Source of the DNA: CALXQW01 sp031553045
Lineage (GTDB): Bacteria; Verrucomicrobiota; Verrucomicrobiia; Opitutales; Intestinicryptomonadaceae
DNA: 64,000 nucleotides
Direction: 5' to 3'
Assembly: GCA_031553045.1 (NCBI GenBank)
Contig: JAVBLZ010000006.1
Coordinates: 806,001 to 870,000, forward strand
Shown: piece after piece, positions 16,547 to 24,630 of the stretch
Layout of the letters: every line of letters begins with the position of its first letter
Position numbering within the stretch: position 1 is the stretch's first letter
Notes under the pieces: generated by a model
The model's input: the letters and a program-made list of their open reading frames with translations, nothing else
The model's database searches: none
What the model was told of the DNA's origin: nothing
Translations under genes and position numbers: made by a program

Positions 16547-17464
16547 TTACTTTCTAGAGCCTTTTTTAATTCTGTAAGAAAGTATCTTCAACATTCTGGG
16601 AGAATACTTTATGGGCGCATAAAAAACATACGCTAAAAAGAGCATCGCCAAGCTGTATTCTTTAAAAGACAATATTAAAATTACAGCCGTAATAATAAGC
16701 ACAAATGTGCGAAACCTTGTAGAGATTGTCCAATTTATATGCTTAAAAGAAGGATACGGAATATTGCTAATCATCAAAAATGATATTAGTATCATAAGCG
16801 GCAAAAGCAGTATGGCGTAGTTGTCTATTTTTAATGACAGAAGCGTAAGCGCAATGGTTGCGACAGTGCCCGCAGCAGCAGGTGCGGGCAGACCGCAAAA
16901 GTCGCCCTTCTCATACTTTTCATGCCCGACTATATAAGGGTTTGTGAGCACATTAAAGCGTGATAAGCGCACGCAGGCGCAAAGTAAAAATAAGAAACCC
17001 ACTATCCAGCCAGTGCTGTTAAAGAGGTTTATAAAACTCTCGTGAGATACTGTCGTTGGTTGCAACACCAGAAAATACATCAACATACAGGGCGCAAAAC
17101 CAAAAGACACGCTGTCTGCTATAGAATCAAACTCTTTACCGAACAAAGAGCTTTTGCCACTTGCTCTGGCAACCCTGCCGTCTAGGGCGTCGCAAAGAAA
17201 ACTTGCCAATATGCAAAGTATAGCCAGCGCATAGTAAGATGTGGATATGTCGGAATTTTCAGGCAAAAACCTGAATATGAAAGCTGAGAATTTTTGCACA
17301 CTCGGCGCCATAGACAAGTCAACCTCAAACTTTGCCCGTATGCAGCATACGACAGATAAGAAGCCGAAAAATAAATTCCCCGCCGTGAAAAAATTGGGGA
17401 GCAAATAAATCCTGCTTGCTTGATGCACGTTCTCCCAAAGACCTTCTTTTTTTTGATTACTCAT
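16547..17464 (-). CDS. pssA: CDP-diacylglycerol--serine O-phosphatidyltransferase
   Basis: The protein (305 aa from the chosen start) carries the CDP-alcohol phosphotransferase signature D-G-x2-A-R-x8-G-x3-D-x3-D in LCDALDGRVARASGKSSLFG, followed by KEFDSIADSVSFG. It joins CDP-diacylglycerol and serine to make phosphatidylserine in the inner membrane, the precursor of phosphatidylethanolamine. Six to eight hydrophobic segments fit the family. I chose the ATG at 17464, which overlaps the TAA of the upstream RelE-like gene by one base; a longer frame exists but runs inside that gene. The N-terminus RIYLLPNFFTAGNLFFGF matches bacterial PssA. Confidence 0.9.
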   Translation of the reverse strand: MSNQKKEGLWENVHQASRIYLLPNFFTAGNLFFGFLSVVCCIRAKFEVDLSMAPSVQKFSAFIFRFLPENSDISTSYYALAILCILASFLCDALDGRVARASGKSSLFGKEFDSIADSVSFGFAPCMLMYFLVLQPTTVSHESFINLFNSTGWIVGFLFLLCACVRLSRFNVLTNPYIVGHEKYEKGDFCGLPAPAAAGTVATIALTLLSLKIDNYAILLLPLMILISFLMISNIPYPSFKHINWTISTRFRTFVLIITAVILILSFKEYSLAMLFLAYVFYAPIKYSPRMLKILSYRIKKGSRK

Positions 17465-17820
17465 TATTTTTTGAGGGTTTCCAGATAGTTCCAAAAGTTG
17501 TCCGACTGCTCCAGCATGGTTTCTTCCTTGAAGGGCAGTTTAAAACGAAATATAAAGTCTGCAAGAGTATGCTTATGCAGCATATAATGGGCATGCAAAA
17601 TGCTGGTTTGGGCATTCAGGTCAAAATAAATGCGCCAGTCATCGGTGCGCATTCTGTAATACTTTTTACCGGAACGGTTAAAGGCGTCGAGATTTCCGCT
17701 AGGAGAATCCAACTGAGTCTGCGTTAATGCGGCAAGACTGTCCATAAGCTCAAGCTGTTGCAGCTTGTCTAGCCTATTTAACTCCGACATACATTGATTA
17801 CTGAATGTTACCTGATACAT
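17464..17820 (-). CDS. RelE/ParE-like protein upstream of pssA
   Basis: The 118-aa product starts MYQVTFSNQCMSELNRLDK, followed by LELMDSLAAL and the core YYRMRTDDWRIYFDLNAQTSILHAHYML. That is the usual beta-sheet order of the RelE/ParE toxin fold with a Y-R-x(R/D)-W-R-(I/V)-YF core. I chose the ATG at 17820; the longer frame uses a TTG. No antitoxin-like gene lies next to it, and it is translationally coupled to pssA by a one-base overlap, so it may be a domesticated RelE-fold regulator rather than an active toxin. Function is unknown. Confidence 0.7.
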   Translation of the reverse strand: MYQVTFSNQCMSELNRLDKLQQLELMDSLAALTQTQLDSPSGNLDAFNRSGKKYYRMRTDDWRIYFDLNAQTSILHAHYMLHKHTLADFIFRFKLPFKEETMLEQSDNFWNYLETLKK

Positions 17821-17934
17821 TTTTCCTATTTTTAATTTTTCCACCCTACTATATTTCAAAAAATCTTCAAACTAAAATTTTTTGAAACTTTCCCAATTCT
17901 TTCACGTTTAAACGGATATTAATAAATTGGATTT

Positions 17935-18744
17935 ATGAAAATGAGAAAAACAATACTAATGCTGGCGGTGCTAGCCCTATCACTCCCCATCAATTCTTTG
18001 TTTGCCGAAGATAACGCAAATGAACCCGCTAAGACGGTAAATCGTCTGCCTCGTGGTCCTAAGGGTCTAAAAGACGTAATGCCCCCGTACCCTATTGATA
18101 AAGAAATTATGGATGAGAAGATTGACGAAGCGGCGACTGCCATTCCCGATTCCGACGGTTCGCCCGAATCTGAAACCATCACACTCTTGTTAAAGTCTCA
18201 GGACAAAAATAAAGACGGCAAGTTAGATGCCGATGAGCGCGAAGCTCTCAAGGCAATGCTTGCCAGCAAAGGAAAAAAACTAAAGGCTCTTGAAGAAAAA
18301 TTTGCCGAACGACAAATGAAAGAATTTGACAAAGATAATGACGGCAAGCTGGATGTTGAAGAACTTAAAGAAATGCTCCGCAGCCAACGCCGCGAGATGT
18401 CCATGCATCATCCCGAACCAAGCAACATGATGCACAGAGGCGATCGTAGAGACGACGCTTCAATGCCGCCTCCTCCAAATATGCCTCGCAGTAAAGGCAA
18501 GGGTGGCGAATTTGAAAAGCCAAAGACAAGATTTGTAGAAAGATTGGGTATAGACCCTTCAACTTTGTCGCCGGAACAAAAAGAAATTGTGCAACAATCC
18601 GCCATGAAAGTAAGAAAATTAATTGAAGAGAAGTTTGGCGTTTCAAAAGGCAATCCGCCAAATCCGGAAAAAATTAAAGAGTTTTTGAATGGCCCTGAAG
18701 TTGAAGCAATAATCAAAGAAACTAAAGAATTGCTTGGTAAATAA
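17935..18744 (+). CDS. Secreted EF-hand (calcium-binding) protein
   Basis: The 269-aa protein has a signal peptide (MRKTILMLAVLALSLPINSLFA, cleavage after LFA) and two canonical EF-hand loops, DKNKDGKLDADE and DKDNDGKLDVEE, at about residues 84-95 and 126-137. Each has D at positions 1, 3 and 5, and E at 12. The second half is Pro-, Met- and charge-rich, then a helical C-terminal segment (RLGIDPSTLSPEQKEIVQQS). EF-hands in verrucomicrobial secreted proteins often stabilise extracellular parts by calcium binding. Nothing in the neighbourhood fixes the partner. A second in-frame ATG lies two codons in. It is followed by a hairpin terminator at 18774-18812. Confidence 0.85.
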   Translation: MKMRKTILMLAVLALSLPINSLFAEDNANEPAKTVNRLPRGPKGLKDVMPPYPIDKEIMDEKIDEAATAIPDSDGSPESETITLLLKSQDKNKDGKLDADEREALKAMLASKGKKLKALEEKFAERQMKEFDKDNDGKLDVEELKEMLRSQRREMSMHHPEPSNMMHRGDRRDDASMPPPPNMPRSKGKGGEFEKPKTRFVERLGIDPSTLSPEQKEIVQQSAMKVRKLIEEKFGVSKGNPPNPEKIKEFLNGPEVEAIIKETKELLGK

Positions 18745-18773
18745 TTTCCCCCAGCATATTATACATATATGCA

Positions 18774-18812
18774 GAAGCGGCGTTTTTAACAGAGCGCCGC
18801 TTCACTTTTTTT
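18774..18812 (+). terminator. Rho-independent terminator after the EF-hand gene
   Basis: A 9-bp GC-rich stem (GAAGCGGCG at 18774-18782 with CGCCGCTTC at 18795-18803) is followed by a run of seven T (18806-18812). It overlaps the last bases of prmC, which converges from the other strand. Confidence 0.85.
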
Positions 18813-19641
18813 GTAAAACCAGAAAACGCATTCTGCCTGAAGAATCCGCCAGCACGGTAGATAAAAAATGTTCTGAATATTTTTCCGCCAATTTTTCCGG
18901 CTGGCTTAAGCCGCACTCAAAAAATGCAAAACCGTTTTGAGATAAAAATTTCGGAAGTGCTTCTATAATTTTTTCCAAGTCTGCAATGCCTAAAGAGGGG
19001 CTGACCAAGGCCGAGATAGGGTCAAATTTTTTCACCTCATCTTGCGCTGATTCATACTCAGCCTGAGTTAGGTAAGGCGGGTTTGAAACTATCAAATCAA
19101 ACGCACCTTCTACGTTTTCAAACCAATCTGAAAATATAAATTTCACCCTCTCAGATAAACCAAGCGCCTCCGCATTTTCTTTTGCCAAGCCTATTGCGTC
19201 AGAACTTTTGTCTGCGGCAAAAACTTCAGACTCTTTGTAAAACGACGCCAACGCAAGGGCTATTGCGCCAGTGCCCGTGCCCATATCCAAAATGTTTTTA
19301 GGCGGAGTCTGAAAATATTTTTGAGTTATGATTTCGCAAAGTTCCTCGGTTTCATGGCGTGGTATAAGCGCCCTTCTATCGCAAATAAGTTTAAGACCAA
19401 AAAATTCCGTAAAACCAATTATATGCTGCAAAGGCTCTCTTTGCGAGCGACGTTTTACAAGCAATCTAAATTTGTCTAAAGTTTCTGAACTTAACACTTC
19501 ATCAAAGCGCAAAAACAAATCCAAGCGTTTGCATGAAAGCGTATGAGCAAGCAATATTTGCGCATCTAACTTTGCGTTTGGCACACCCTTGGATTCAAAG
19601 AAAGCGGTGGTCTTATTGAGGATTTCAAGGAGGCTGTGCAC
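18802..19641 (-). CDS. prmC: Peptide chain release factor N5-glutamine methyltransferase
   Basis: The 279-aa protein has the PrmC N-terminal helical domain, the SAM-binding motif LDMGTGTGAIALALA and the catalytic NPPYL motif, which positions the Gln amide. It methylates the Gln of the GGQ motif in RF1 and RF2. It lies 2 bp downstream of prfA, the gene for its substrate RF1, a very common bacterial pairing. Length is normal. Confidence 0.95.
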   Translation of the reverse strand: MHSLLEILNKTTAFFESKGVPNAKLDAQILLAHTLSCKRLDLFLRFDEVLSSETLDKFRLLVKRRSQREPLQHIIGFTEFFGLKLICDRRALIPRHETEELCEIITQKYFQTPPKNILDMGTGTGAIALALASFYKESEVFAADKSSDAIGLAKENAEALGLSERVKFIFSDWFENVEGAFDLIVSNPPYLTQAEYESAQDEVKKFDPISALVSPSLGIADLEKIIEALPKFLSQNGFAFFECGLSQPEKLAEKYSEHFLSTVLADSSGRMRFLVLQKK

Positions 19642-19643
19642 TT

Positions 19644-20729
19644 TTATTCTTTATCTATTAAAGCCTGTATTCTTTGGGCGTAGTCAGCCTCCTCAAGCGC
19701 CTTGATTATGTCTTCAATTTCGCCTTCCATAATCTGCGTTAAAGAGTGCACGGTAAGACCAATGCGATGGTCTGTAAGCCTGCTTTGCGGAAAATTGTAA
19801 GTGCGGATGCGCTCAGACCTGTCGCCCGTGCCGATTTGTTCTCGCCTGCTTTGCGCATATTTTTCACGCTCCGCATTCTGCTTAAGCTCCAGCAATCTTG
19901 AGCGCAAAACCTTCATTGCCTTGAGCTTGTTTTTAAGTTGCGAACGCTCATCGGCGCATTTGACTATCATACCTGTTGGCTTGTGGAGAATCTGCACCGC
20001 AGAGTCCGTGGTGTTGACGCCTTGTCCGCCGGGGCCGCTTGCCCTTGCAACGCTTATTTCAATTTCGCTGGGGTCTATCTGGATATCAACTTCTTCGGCT
20101 TCCGGCAAGACGGCAACTGTTGCCGCAGAAGTGTGTATGCGTCCGCTTGCCTCTGTAACGGGAACCCTTTGCACTCTGTGCGTGCCGCTTTCATACTTCA
20201 TTGCTCTGTAAACATCGGTGCCACTCATCAAAAAACAGATTTCTTTGAAACCGCCTGCGGGAGACTCGCTGGAGCTGAGCTGCTCTATCTTCCAGCCTCT
20301 TGAGTCTGCAAATTTGCAGTACATTCTGTACAAATCTGCGGCAAATAAAGAAGCTTCGTCTCCGCCCGTTCCCGCCCTTATTTCAACAACCGTGTTGCGA
20401 GAATCCGTCTCATCAGGCGGAAGCATAAAGACGAGTATTTCTTTGCGCAAAGCTTCCTCTTGAATTTTGAGGTTTGCAATGTCTTCCGCCGCCATTTCTT
20501 TAAGCTCTGCATCCAGATTTACATCTTCTAGCAATGCTTCATTTTCAGACAAATCTTTGTACACTTTTTCAAGCTTAAAGTATGACTCTTTAAGATTTGT
20601 GAGCTGTTGTTGCTCCCTTGAAATTGCGCTGGCGCTGCGTTGGTCGTTATAAAAATCAGAAGCCGCCATCTTTTCGTCAAGAAGGGCGAGTCTTTTTAAG
20701 AAAGGTTCTATTGAAGGTATTCCTTGCAT
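19644..20729 (-). CDS. prfA: Peptide chain release factor 1
   Basis: The 361-aa protein has the RF1 layout: helical N-terminus, the PVT anticodon-reading tripeptide at residues 190-192 (RF2 would have SPF), and the GGQ catalytic motif at about 234-236 within ARASGPGGQGVNTTDSAV. RF1 recognises UAA and UAG and triggers release of the peptide in the ribosomal A site. Its gene is followed 2 bp later by prmC, which methylates the GGQ glutamine. No SD motif is visible before the ATG. Confidence 0.96.
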   Translation of the reverse strand: MQGIPSIEPFLKRLALLDEKMAASDFYNDQRSASAISREQQQLTNLKESYFKLEKVYKDLSENEALLEDVNLDAELKEMAAEDIANLKIQEEALRKEILVFMLPPDETDSRNTVVEIRAGTGGDEASLFAADLYRMYCKFADSRGWKIEQLSSSESPAGGFKEICFLMSGTDVYRAMKYESGTHRVQRVPVTEASGRIHTSAATVAVLPEAEEVDIQIDPSEIEISVARASGPGGQGVNTTDSAVQILHKPTGMIVKCADERSQLKNKLKAMKVLRSRLLELKQNAEREKYAQSRREQIGTGDRSERIRTYNFPQSRLTDHRIGLTVHSLTQIMEGEIEDIIKALEEADYAQRIQALIDKE

Positions 20730-20775
20730 TTTTGCGATTTTTTCAGTTTAAATGTTCTCGGCAATGTAAAAAATA

Positions 20776-21801
20776 ATGGAAGACAAGATTACAAACATAT
20801 CGCCCCGCGACAAGCACATAATAGCCTGCATTTGGGATTTTGATAAAACTCTTATCAACGGCTATATGCAAGCGCCTCTCTTTGAGGAATACAAAATCAA
20901 CGAGAAGTTTTTTTGGGATGAAGTCAACCGCCTACCCAAGCTTTATGCGCAAAAAGGCGTGAGGGTGTCTCCTGAAACGGTTTATTTAAACCACATACTA
21001 AGTTACGTCAAGAACGGCATTTTTACAGACCTTTCAAACAAAAAATTGTTTGAACTTGGCGCAAAACTCAAATTTTGTAAAGGTCTGCCAGACTTTTTTG
21101 AAGACCTAAAGAATGTGGTTAAAAGCGATGTTGAATTTTGTAAACTAGATATAAAACTTGAGCACTACATAATAAGCACCGGTCTTACGCAAATGATTAA
21201 GGGCAGCCAAATTGCAAAATATGCCGATGGCATATTCGGCTGTGAATTTATTGAAGAACCCTACCCGCCAAACTTTATTAAACAAAGTGAGTTTGACCTG
21301 CCTTTGCCAACTACAAACATAAATCAGATAGGCATGATTGTTGATAACACAATCAAAACCAGATTTATTTTTGAGATAAATAAAGGCACAAATATCAATG
21401 AAAAAATTGATGTTAATTCTTCAATACAAGAGCAAGACAGACGCATACCAATCCGTAATATGATTTATATTGCCGATGGTCCCAGCGATGTGCCCGTGTT
21501 TTCGGTGGTGCGCAAAGGCGGCGGTAAAACTTTTGCGGTATATACGCCCGAAAGCCTTGCCAGCTTTGAGCAAAATGACTCATTGCTTGCCGACAAGCGC
21601 ATAGACGCCTATGGTCCGGCAGATTACTCTGAGGGGACTGCGACAAATAAATGGCTAAAAATGCACATTAAAAAAATCTGCGAGCGCATAGTAAGAGACA
21701 CTGAAGAATCAATACAAAAGCGCATAGGCAAGCCGCCATCACATATACATAAAGACATCAAAGACACTTTCTCAAAACCGGAAAATCCTGAACTTTTTTA
21801 A
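20776..21801 (+). CDS. HAD-family phosphatase-like protein
   Basis: The 341-aa protein has HAD motif I as DFDKT at residues 21-25, motif II as IISTGLTQM, and a late motif IADGPSDVPVF that fits motif IV (metal-binding Asp). The insert between motifs I and II (about 100 residues) forms a cap domain, as in the phosphoserine phosphatase-like branch. The chemistry would be Asp-mediated phosphate transfer with magnesium; the substrate is unknown. It is 4 bp upstream of the KdsC-like phosphatase gene, so the two HAD enzymes are probably co-transcribed. The hydrophilic C-terminal tail (RIGKPPSHIHKDIKDTF) is extra. Confidence 0.75.
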   Translation: MEDKITNISPRDKHIIACIWDFDKTLINGYMQAPLFEEYKINEKFFWDEVNRLPKLYAQKGVRVSPETVYLNHILSYVKNGIFTDLSNKKLFELGAKLKFCKGLPDFFEDLKNVVKSDVEFCKLDIKLEHYIISTGLTQMIKGSQIAKYADGIFGCEFIEEPYPPNFIKQSEFDLPLPTTNINQIGMIVDNTIKTRFIFEINKGTNINEKIDVNSSIQEQDRRIPIRNMIYIADGPSDVPVFSVVRKGGGKTFAVYTPESLASFEQNDSLLADKRIDAYGPADYSEGTATNKWLKMHIKKICERIVRDTEESIQKRIGKPPSHIHKDIKDTFSKPENPELF

Positions 21802-21805
21802 TTGA

Positions 21806-22288
21806 ATGAAAAATATAAAACTTTTTGCGACAGATATAGACGGCGTCATGACAGACGGCGGGATGTACTATTCAAATAGTGGCGACGTGTTCAAACGCTT
21901 TAATGTGAAAGATGGCATGGGCTTGGTTTTGCTGAAAAAGTTTGGTATAAAAACGGCAATCATAAGCGCCGATACCGGTGCAATAATAGATAACAGGGCA
22001 ACAAGACTTGCCATAGATTTTGTTGGTCAAGGAGTTTTGGACAAGCTTGCAAAAGCCAAAGAGCTCTGCCAAGAAATGAATATTAGTTTGGCTGAAATTG
22101 CCTACATTGGCGACGATGTAAATGATGCCGAACTTTTGAAACACGCAGGCATAAAGGCGTGCCCTGCCGACGCCGTTGATGAAGTTAAAGGCATCAAAGA
22201 CATAATCATACTTAAATCCTGCGGCGGCAACGGTGCTGTAAGAGAATTTTGCGACATGATTATGAAAAGCAAAACCACCAATCAATAA
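21806..22288 (+). CDS. kdsC: 3-deoxy-D-manno-octulosonate 8-phosphate phosphatase (KdsC-like)
   Basis: The 160-aa protein is a cap-less HAD enzyme of the KdsC type: DIDGVMTDGG with nucleophile D10 and acid D12, the KDGMGLVLLKKFGIK helix, ISADTG (motif II), a conserved Lys region, and IGDDVNDAELL (motif IV). KdsC releases phosphate from Kdo-8-phosphate in the cytoplasm to give Kdo for lipopolysaccharide, which marks the organism as Gram-negative. It follows another HAD gene by 4 bp. Related HAD enzymes act on sialic-acid-type phosphates, so substrate is likely but not certain. Confidence 0.85.
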   Translation: MKNIKLFATDIDGVMTDGGMYYSNSGDVFKRFNVKDGMGLVLLKKFGIKTAIISADTGAIIDNRATRLAIDFVGQGVLDKLAKAKELCQEMNISLAEIAYIGDDVNDAELLKHAGIKACPADAVDEVKGIKDIIILKSCGGNGAVREFCDMIMKSKTTNQ

Positions 22289-22352
22289 TCTTTTCCCACA
22301 CAAGACACTAGGCTGACTGTGCCAACGGCACAGCATCAAAAAGTAAACCCAC
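22289..22352. other. Start of a 401-bp intergenic region with repeats
   Basis: The gap 22289-22689 between kdsC and coaB has no gene. It starts with a short hairpin (CTGTGCC at 22317-22323 with GGCACAG at 22327-22333, 3-base loop, no T-run). Tandem repeats (22353-22571) and an inverted-repeat-bounded element (22559-22689) fill the rest. Confidence 0.6.
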
Positions 22353-22571
22353 CTTACCCCATTAAAGTAAGTTTTGGAAGCACCACCCAACTTTAGAAAA
22401 ACCCCGCTTACCCCATTAAAGGAAGTTTTGGAAGCACAACATCTCTTTAACAATCCTTACTTTACCCCTTAAAGAAAGTTTTGGAAGCACCGTCCTGCTT
22501 TACAAAACCTCACTTTAACCATTAAAGAAAGTTTTGGAAGCACATCCCACACTTTACCGTTTTGGCAGCAC
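22353..22571. repeat. Tandem array, 53-54 bp period, four copies plus one shortened copy
   Basis: A 31-base unit recurs at 22353-22383, 22407-22437, 22460-22490 and 22513-22543. It reads CTTACCCCATTAAAG, then a variable base, then AAGTTTTGGAAGCAC. The 22-23 bp between units are also alike (CTTTA then AAAACC), so the true period is 53-54 bp. A fifth copy (22552-22571) has lost its middle and merges with the left end of the next element. It is a minisatellite-like array, not a CRISPR. Confidence 0.85.
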
Positions 22572-22689
22572 GGTTTGGATGAAGAGTGAGTATTGCGAAG
22601 TGAAGATGGGTGAGAATAGTAGCAGCGCTACATTCTCAGTCAGATTCACGAAGCAAACGGAACTATTCGCCAAACAAGTCTGCCAAAAC
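22559..22689. repeat. Dispersed intergenic element, copy 1, with terminal inverted repeats
   Basis: A 131-bp stretch bounded by GTTTTGGCAG (22559-22568) and its inverse CTGCCAAAAC (22680-22689). Its 68-bp core (22593-22660), read on the minus strand, is 63/68 identical to 27086-27153. The core holds the hairpin GTAGC-GCT-GCTAC. The element ends exactly at the last base before the coaB stop codon. Confidence 0.8.
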
Positions 22690-23358
22690 CTAGAGGGTGT
22701 AAAGTTCGGTACTATCTGCGAAATATTCTTTTTCAAAAATGTCTATGAGTTCGTCGCCGATGACGTGTTTGGAGGACATGGTTAGGAATCTTCTGGTGCC
22801 GTCCCTCATAAAGAGGATGATTTCATTTTTGTCTGAGCCGAAGCCGCCTTCGCCTGAATTTACGATGTTTGCGGCTACGCAATCCAGATTTTTTTCTTCA
22901 AGTTTGCGTAGGGCGTAAGATTCGAGATTGTCGGTTTCGGCGGCGAATCCAACAAGGCGCTGGTTCTTTTTGCGCATTGAGAGCGTCTTTAAAATATCTA
23001 TGGTGGGCACGCAATCTACATTGAAATTTATGTCGCCCTTTTTGACTTTTGTGCCTTTGCGCACACGGGGTTTCATGTCGCTGACGGCGGCGCTCATAAT
23101 GAGGATGTCGCAAGAATCAAAGAGTTTGTCTAGGGCTTCAAACATATCGTCTGCGCTTGTAACGTTGATAGTTTCAACGCCTTCAGGATTAGGCAGAAAG
23201 GTTGGGCCCAAAACCAAAGTCGTATCCCAACCCTTGCGTGCAGACGCCTTGGCAATGGCGATTCCCATTTTACCTGTTGCAGGGTTGCTGATGTACCTCA
23301 CGGGGTCAAAGTGTTCTCTGGTGGCCCCGCCCGATATAAGACATTTAACTTTCTTCAT
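22690..23358 (-). CDS. coaB: Phosphopantothenate--cysteine ligase (CoaB), stand-alone
   Basis: The 222-aa protein matches the CoaB half of the usual CoaBC fusion: CLISGGATREHFDPVRYISN, then PATGKMG, the nucleotide/ligand segments LVLGPT and IMSAAVSDM, then KKGDINF and LVGFAAETDN. It couples CTP-activated 4'-phosphopantothenate to cysteine in coenzyme A synthesis. The usual N-terminal CoaC decarboxylase domain is absent, so CoaC must be encoded elsewhere. The stop codon abuts a repeat element. No SD motif precedes the ATG. Confidence 0.9.
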   Translation of the reverse strand: MKKVKCLISGGATREHFDPVRYISNPATGKMGIAIAKASARKGWDTTLVLGPTFLPNPEGVETINVTSADDMFEALDKLFDSCDILIMSAAVSDMKPRVRKGTKVKKGDINFNVDCVPTIDILKTLSMRKKNQRLVGFAAETDNLESYALRKLEEKNLDCVAANIVNSGEGGFGSDKNEIILFMRDGTRRFLTMSSKHVIGDELIDIFEKEYFADSTELYTL

Positions 23359-23418
23359 TCGGTCTATTAGAACAACTTGAGCATATTAGTCAAAACTTGT
23401 TTTTTTTAGAAATTAAAG

Positions 23419-23446
23419 TTGACAAAAGTTTTCTTGGCAAAAGAAT
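23419..23446 (+). promoter_or_regulatory. Putative sigma-70 promoter of rpsT
   Basis: A perfect -35 TTGACA (23419-23424), 16-bp spacer and -10-like AAGAAT (23441-23446) lie about 30 bp upstream of the rpsT start, the expected place for the promoter of a highly expressed single gene. Confidence 0.45.
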
Positions 23447-23476
23447 GCAACGCTTTTAATTCATTAGACACTCAAG

Positions 23477-23734
23477 ATGGCAAATATCAAATCATCAAAA
23501 AAGGACATTCGCAGAACACAGCGCAGAACGGAGCAAAATCGCACCGTCCGCAGCCGCATTAAAACCCTTACCAAGGGCGTTCAAGATGCAAAAGACACAG
23601 ATTCTTTGAAGAAGTCTGGCAGCGCACTTACGTCGGCGCTTGATAAGGCAACCAAGAAGGGCATTGTACATCCCAACAAAGTTGCACGTGTCAAGAGCAG
23701 GCTTGCAAAAGCAGCCAAAAAACTTGCGAAGTAA
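23477..23734 (+). CDS. rpsT: 30S ribosomal protein S20
   Basis: The 85-aa protein is very basic and matches bS20: MANIKSSKKDIRRTQRRTEQ, NRTVRSRIKTLTKG, and the C-terminal GIVHPNKVARVKSRLAKA. It binds 16S rRNA early in assembly of the small subunit. The gene stands alone with a TTGACA promoter and a hairpin terminator at 23756-23786. It has no visible SD despite being a highly expressed gene. Confidence 0.97.
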   Translation: MANIKSSKKDIRRTQRRTEQNRTVRSRIKTLTKGVQDAKDTDSLKKSGSALTSALDKATKKGIVHPNKVARVKSRLAKAAKKLAK

Positions 23735-23755
23735 TTTTGCTTAAAATTTCCGCAT

Positions 23756-23786
23756 GGCACTGTTTGCTTTAACAGTGCCTTTTTTT
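23756..23786 (+). terminator. Rho-independent terminator of rpsT
   Basis: A 9-bp stem (GGCACTGTT at 23756-23764, AACAGTGCC at 23771-23779), 6-base loop and seven T (23780-23786), 22 bp after the rpsT stop. Confidence 0.92.
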
Positions 23787-23822
23787 GTTGCAAAAGCCCT
23801 GCGCTAAAATTGACTTTTAGTT

Positions 23823-24629
23823 ATGTCTAAAAATTTAAAGATTGGCTTTCCTCCGCCACTTTTGGGTGATGCGCCACTGCGGCTCGATGTTTTGGCGCAC
23901 AAGCAAAATTCTTTTCTTATCTTTGACAAGCCGGCTGGAATGCTCTTTGAGGCGGACTCTTTTAATCTGAGCACTTCAAATATAATTGGCGCAATGAAAA
24001 CGCAGGCGGGCAAGCCTGAATTTGAACGTCTTGGCATTACAAGTCCCTACGCCGTACACCAGATGGATTTTGAGCAATCGGGCGCCTGCGTGGTTGCCAT
24101 GAACAAAGATTCCGCCGCCGTCTTGAGAAACGCCTTGGGTTCGGACGCATTTGAGTTTGAATTTTTATTTGTCTGTAAAGATTCAACGGCTTCTAAGGAA
24201 AATCCAAGATTTCTGGTAGATTTGCCCATCTTAAAAAGCCAATCGAAAGAGAGGATGGTACCCTCTCACCGTTACGGCAAAGGCGCAAAGACGGAGTTTG
24301 AATTTTTGAAATCCGCAAACGGTTTTGAAATTTGGCGTGCGACAACAAAATTTTTACGACCTCATCAAATCAGGCTTCATGCTGCCGAGAGGGGTCTGGA
24401 AATTCTGGGAGAGACTCTGTATTCAGAAGTTCCCCTTCCCTATCTTTCTTCTTTGAAAAAGAAATTTAACCGCACAAAAAATTTTGAAGAAAAGCCTATT
24501 TATTCCAGCTTGGCTTTACATCTTGAGAGGGTGAAATTTTCAGCTTTTGATGAGAGTTTTGACACAATTTCCACATTGCCAAAAAATTTCAATTATCTAT
24601 TGGAATGTTTGGGCTTAAAATCTTCATAG
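23823..24629 (+). CDS. RluA-type pseudouridine synthase-like protein
   Basis: The 268-aa protein has the pseudouridine synthase fold order. The start FLIFDKPAGML matches the usual V.DKPAG segment. HQMDFEQSGACVVA (residues 79-92) stands for the usual HRLDxxTSG, with catalytic Asp82 kept. RPHQIRLHAAERG matches the RTHQIRVH segment, followed by GETLYS. It would isomerise uridine in rRNA or tRNA. The HRLD motif is changed to HQMD, so specificity is hard to name and activity should be tested. There is no S4 domain. It ends one base before the histidine kinase start, so the two genes are coupled. Confidence 0.75.
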   Translation: MSKNLKIGFPPPLLGDAPLRLDVLAHKQNSFLIFDKPAGMLFEADSFNLSTSNIIGAMKTQAGKPEFERLGITSPYAVHQMDFEQSGACVVAMNKDSAAVLRNALGSDAFEFEFLFVCKDSTASKENPRFLVDLPILKSQSKERMVPSHRYGKGAKTEFEFLKSANGFEIWRATTKFLRPHQIRLHAAERGLEILGETLYSEVPLPYLSSLKKKFNRTKNFEEKPIYSSLALHLERVKFSAFDESFDTISTLPKNFNYLLECLGLKSS

Positions 24630-24630
24630 T

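Noticed and set aside
18365..18716. Antisense open frames opposite the EF-hand gene
   Set aside because: Mirror frames of a gene with strong repeat and signal-peptide evidence.
22353..22543. Regular 31-base repeats that could be a CRISPR array
   Set aside because: Repeats are imperfect, the 22-23 bp between them are similar to each other, and no cas genes are near; it is a tandem repeat of 53-54 bp.
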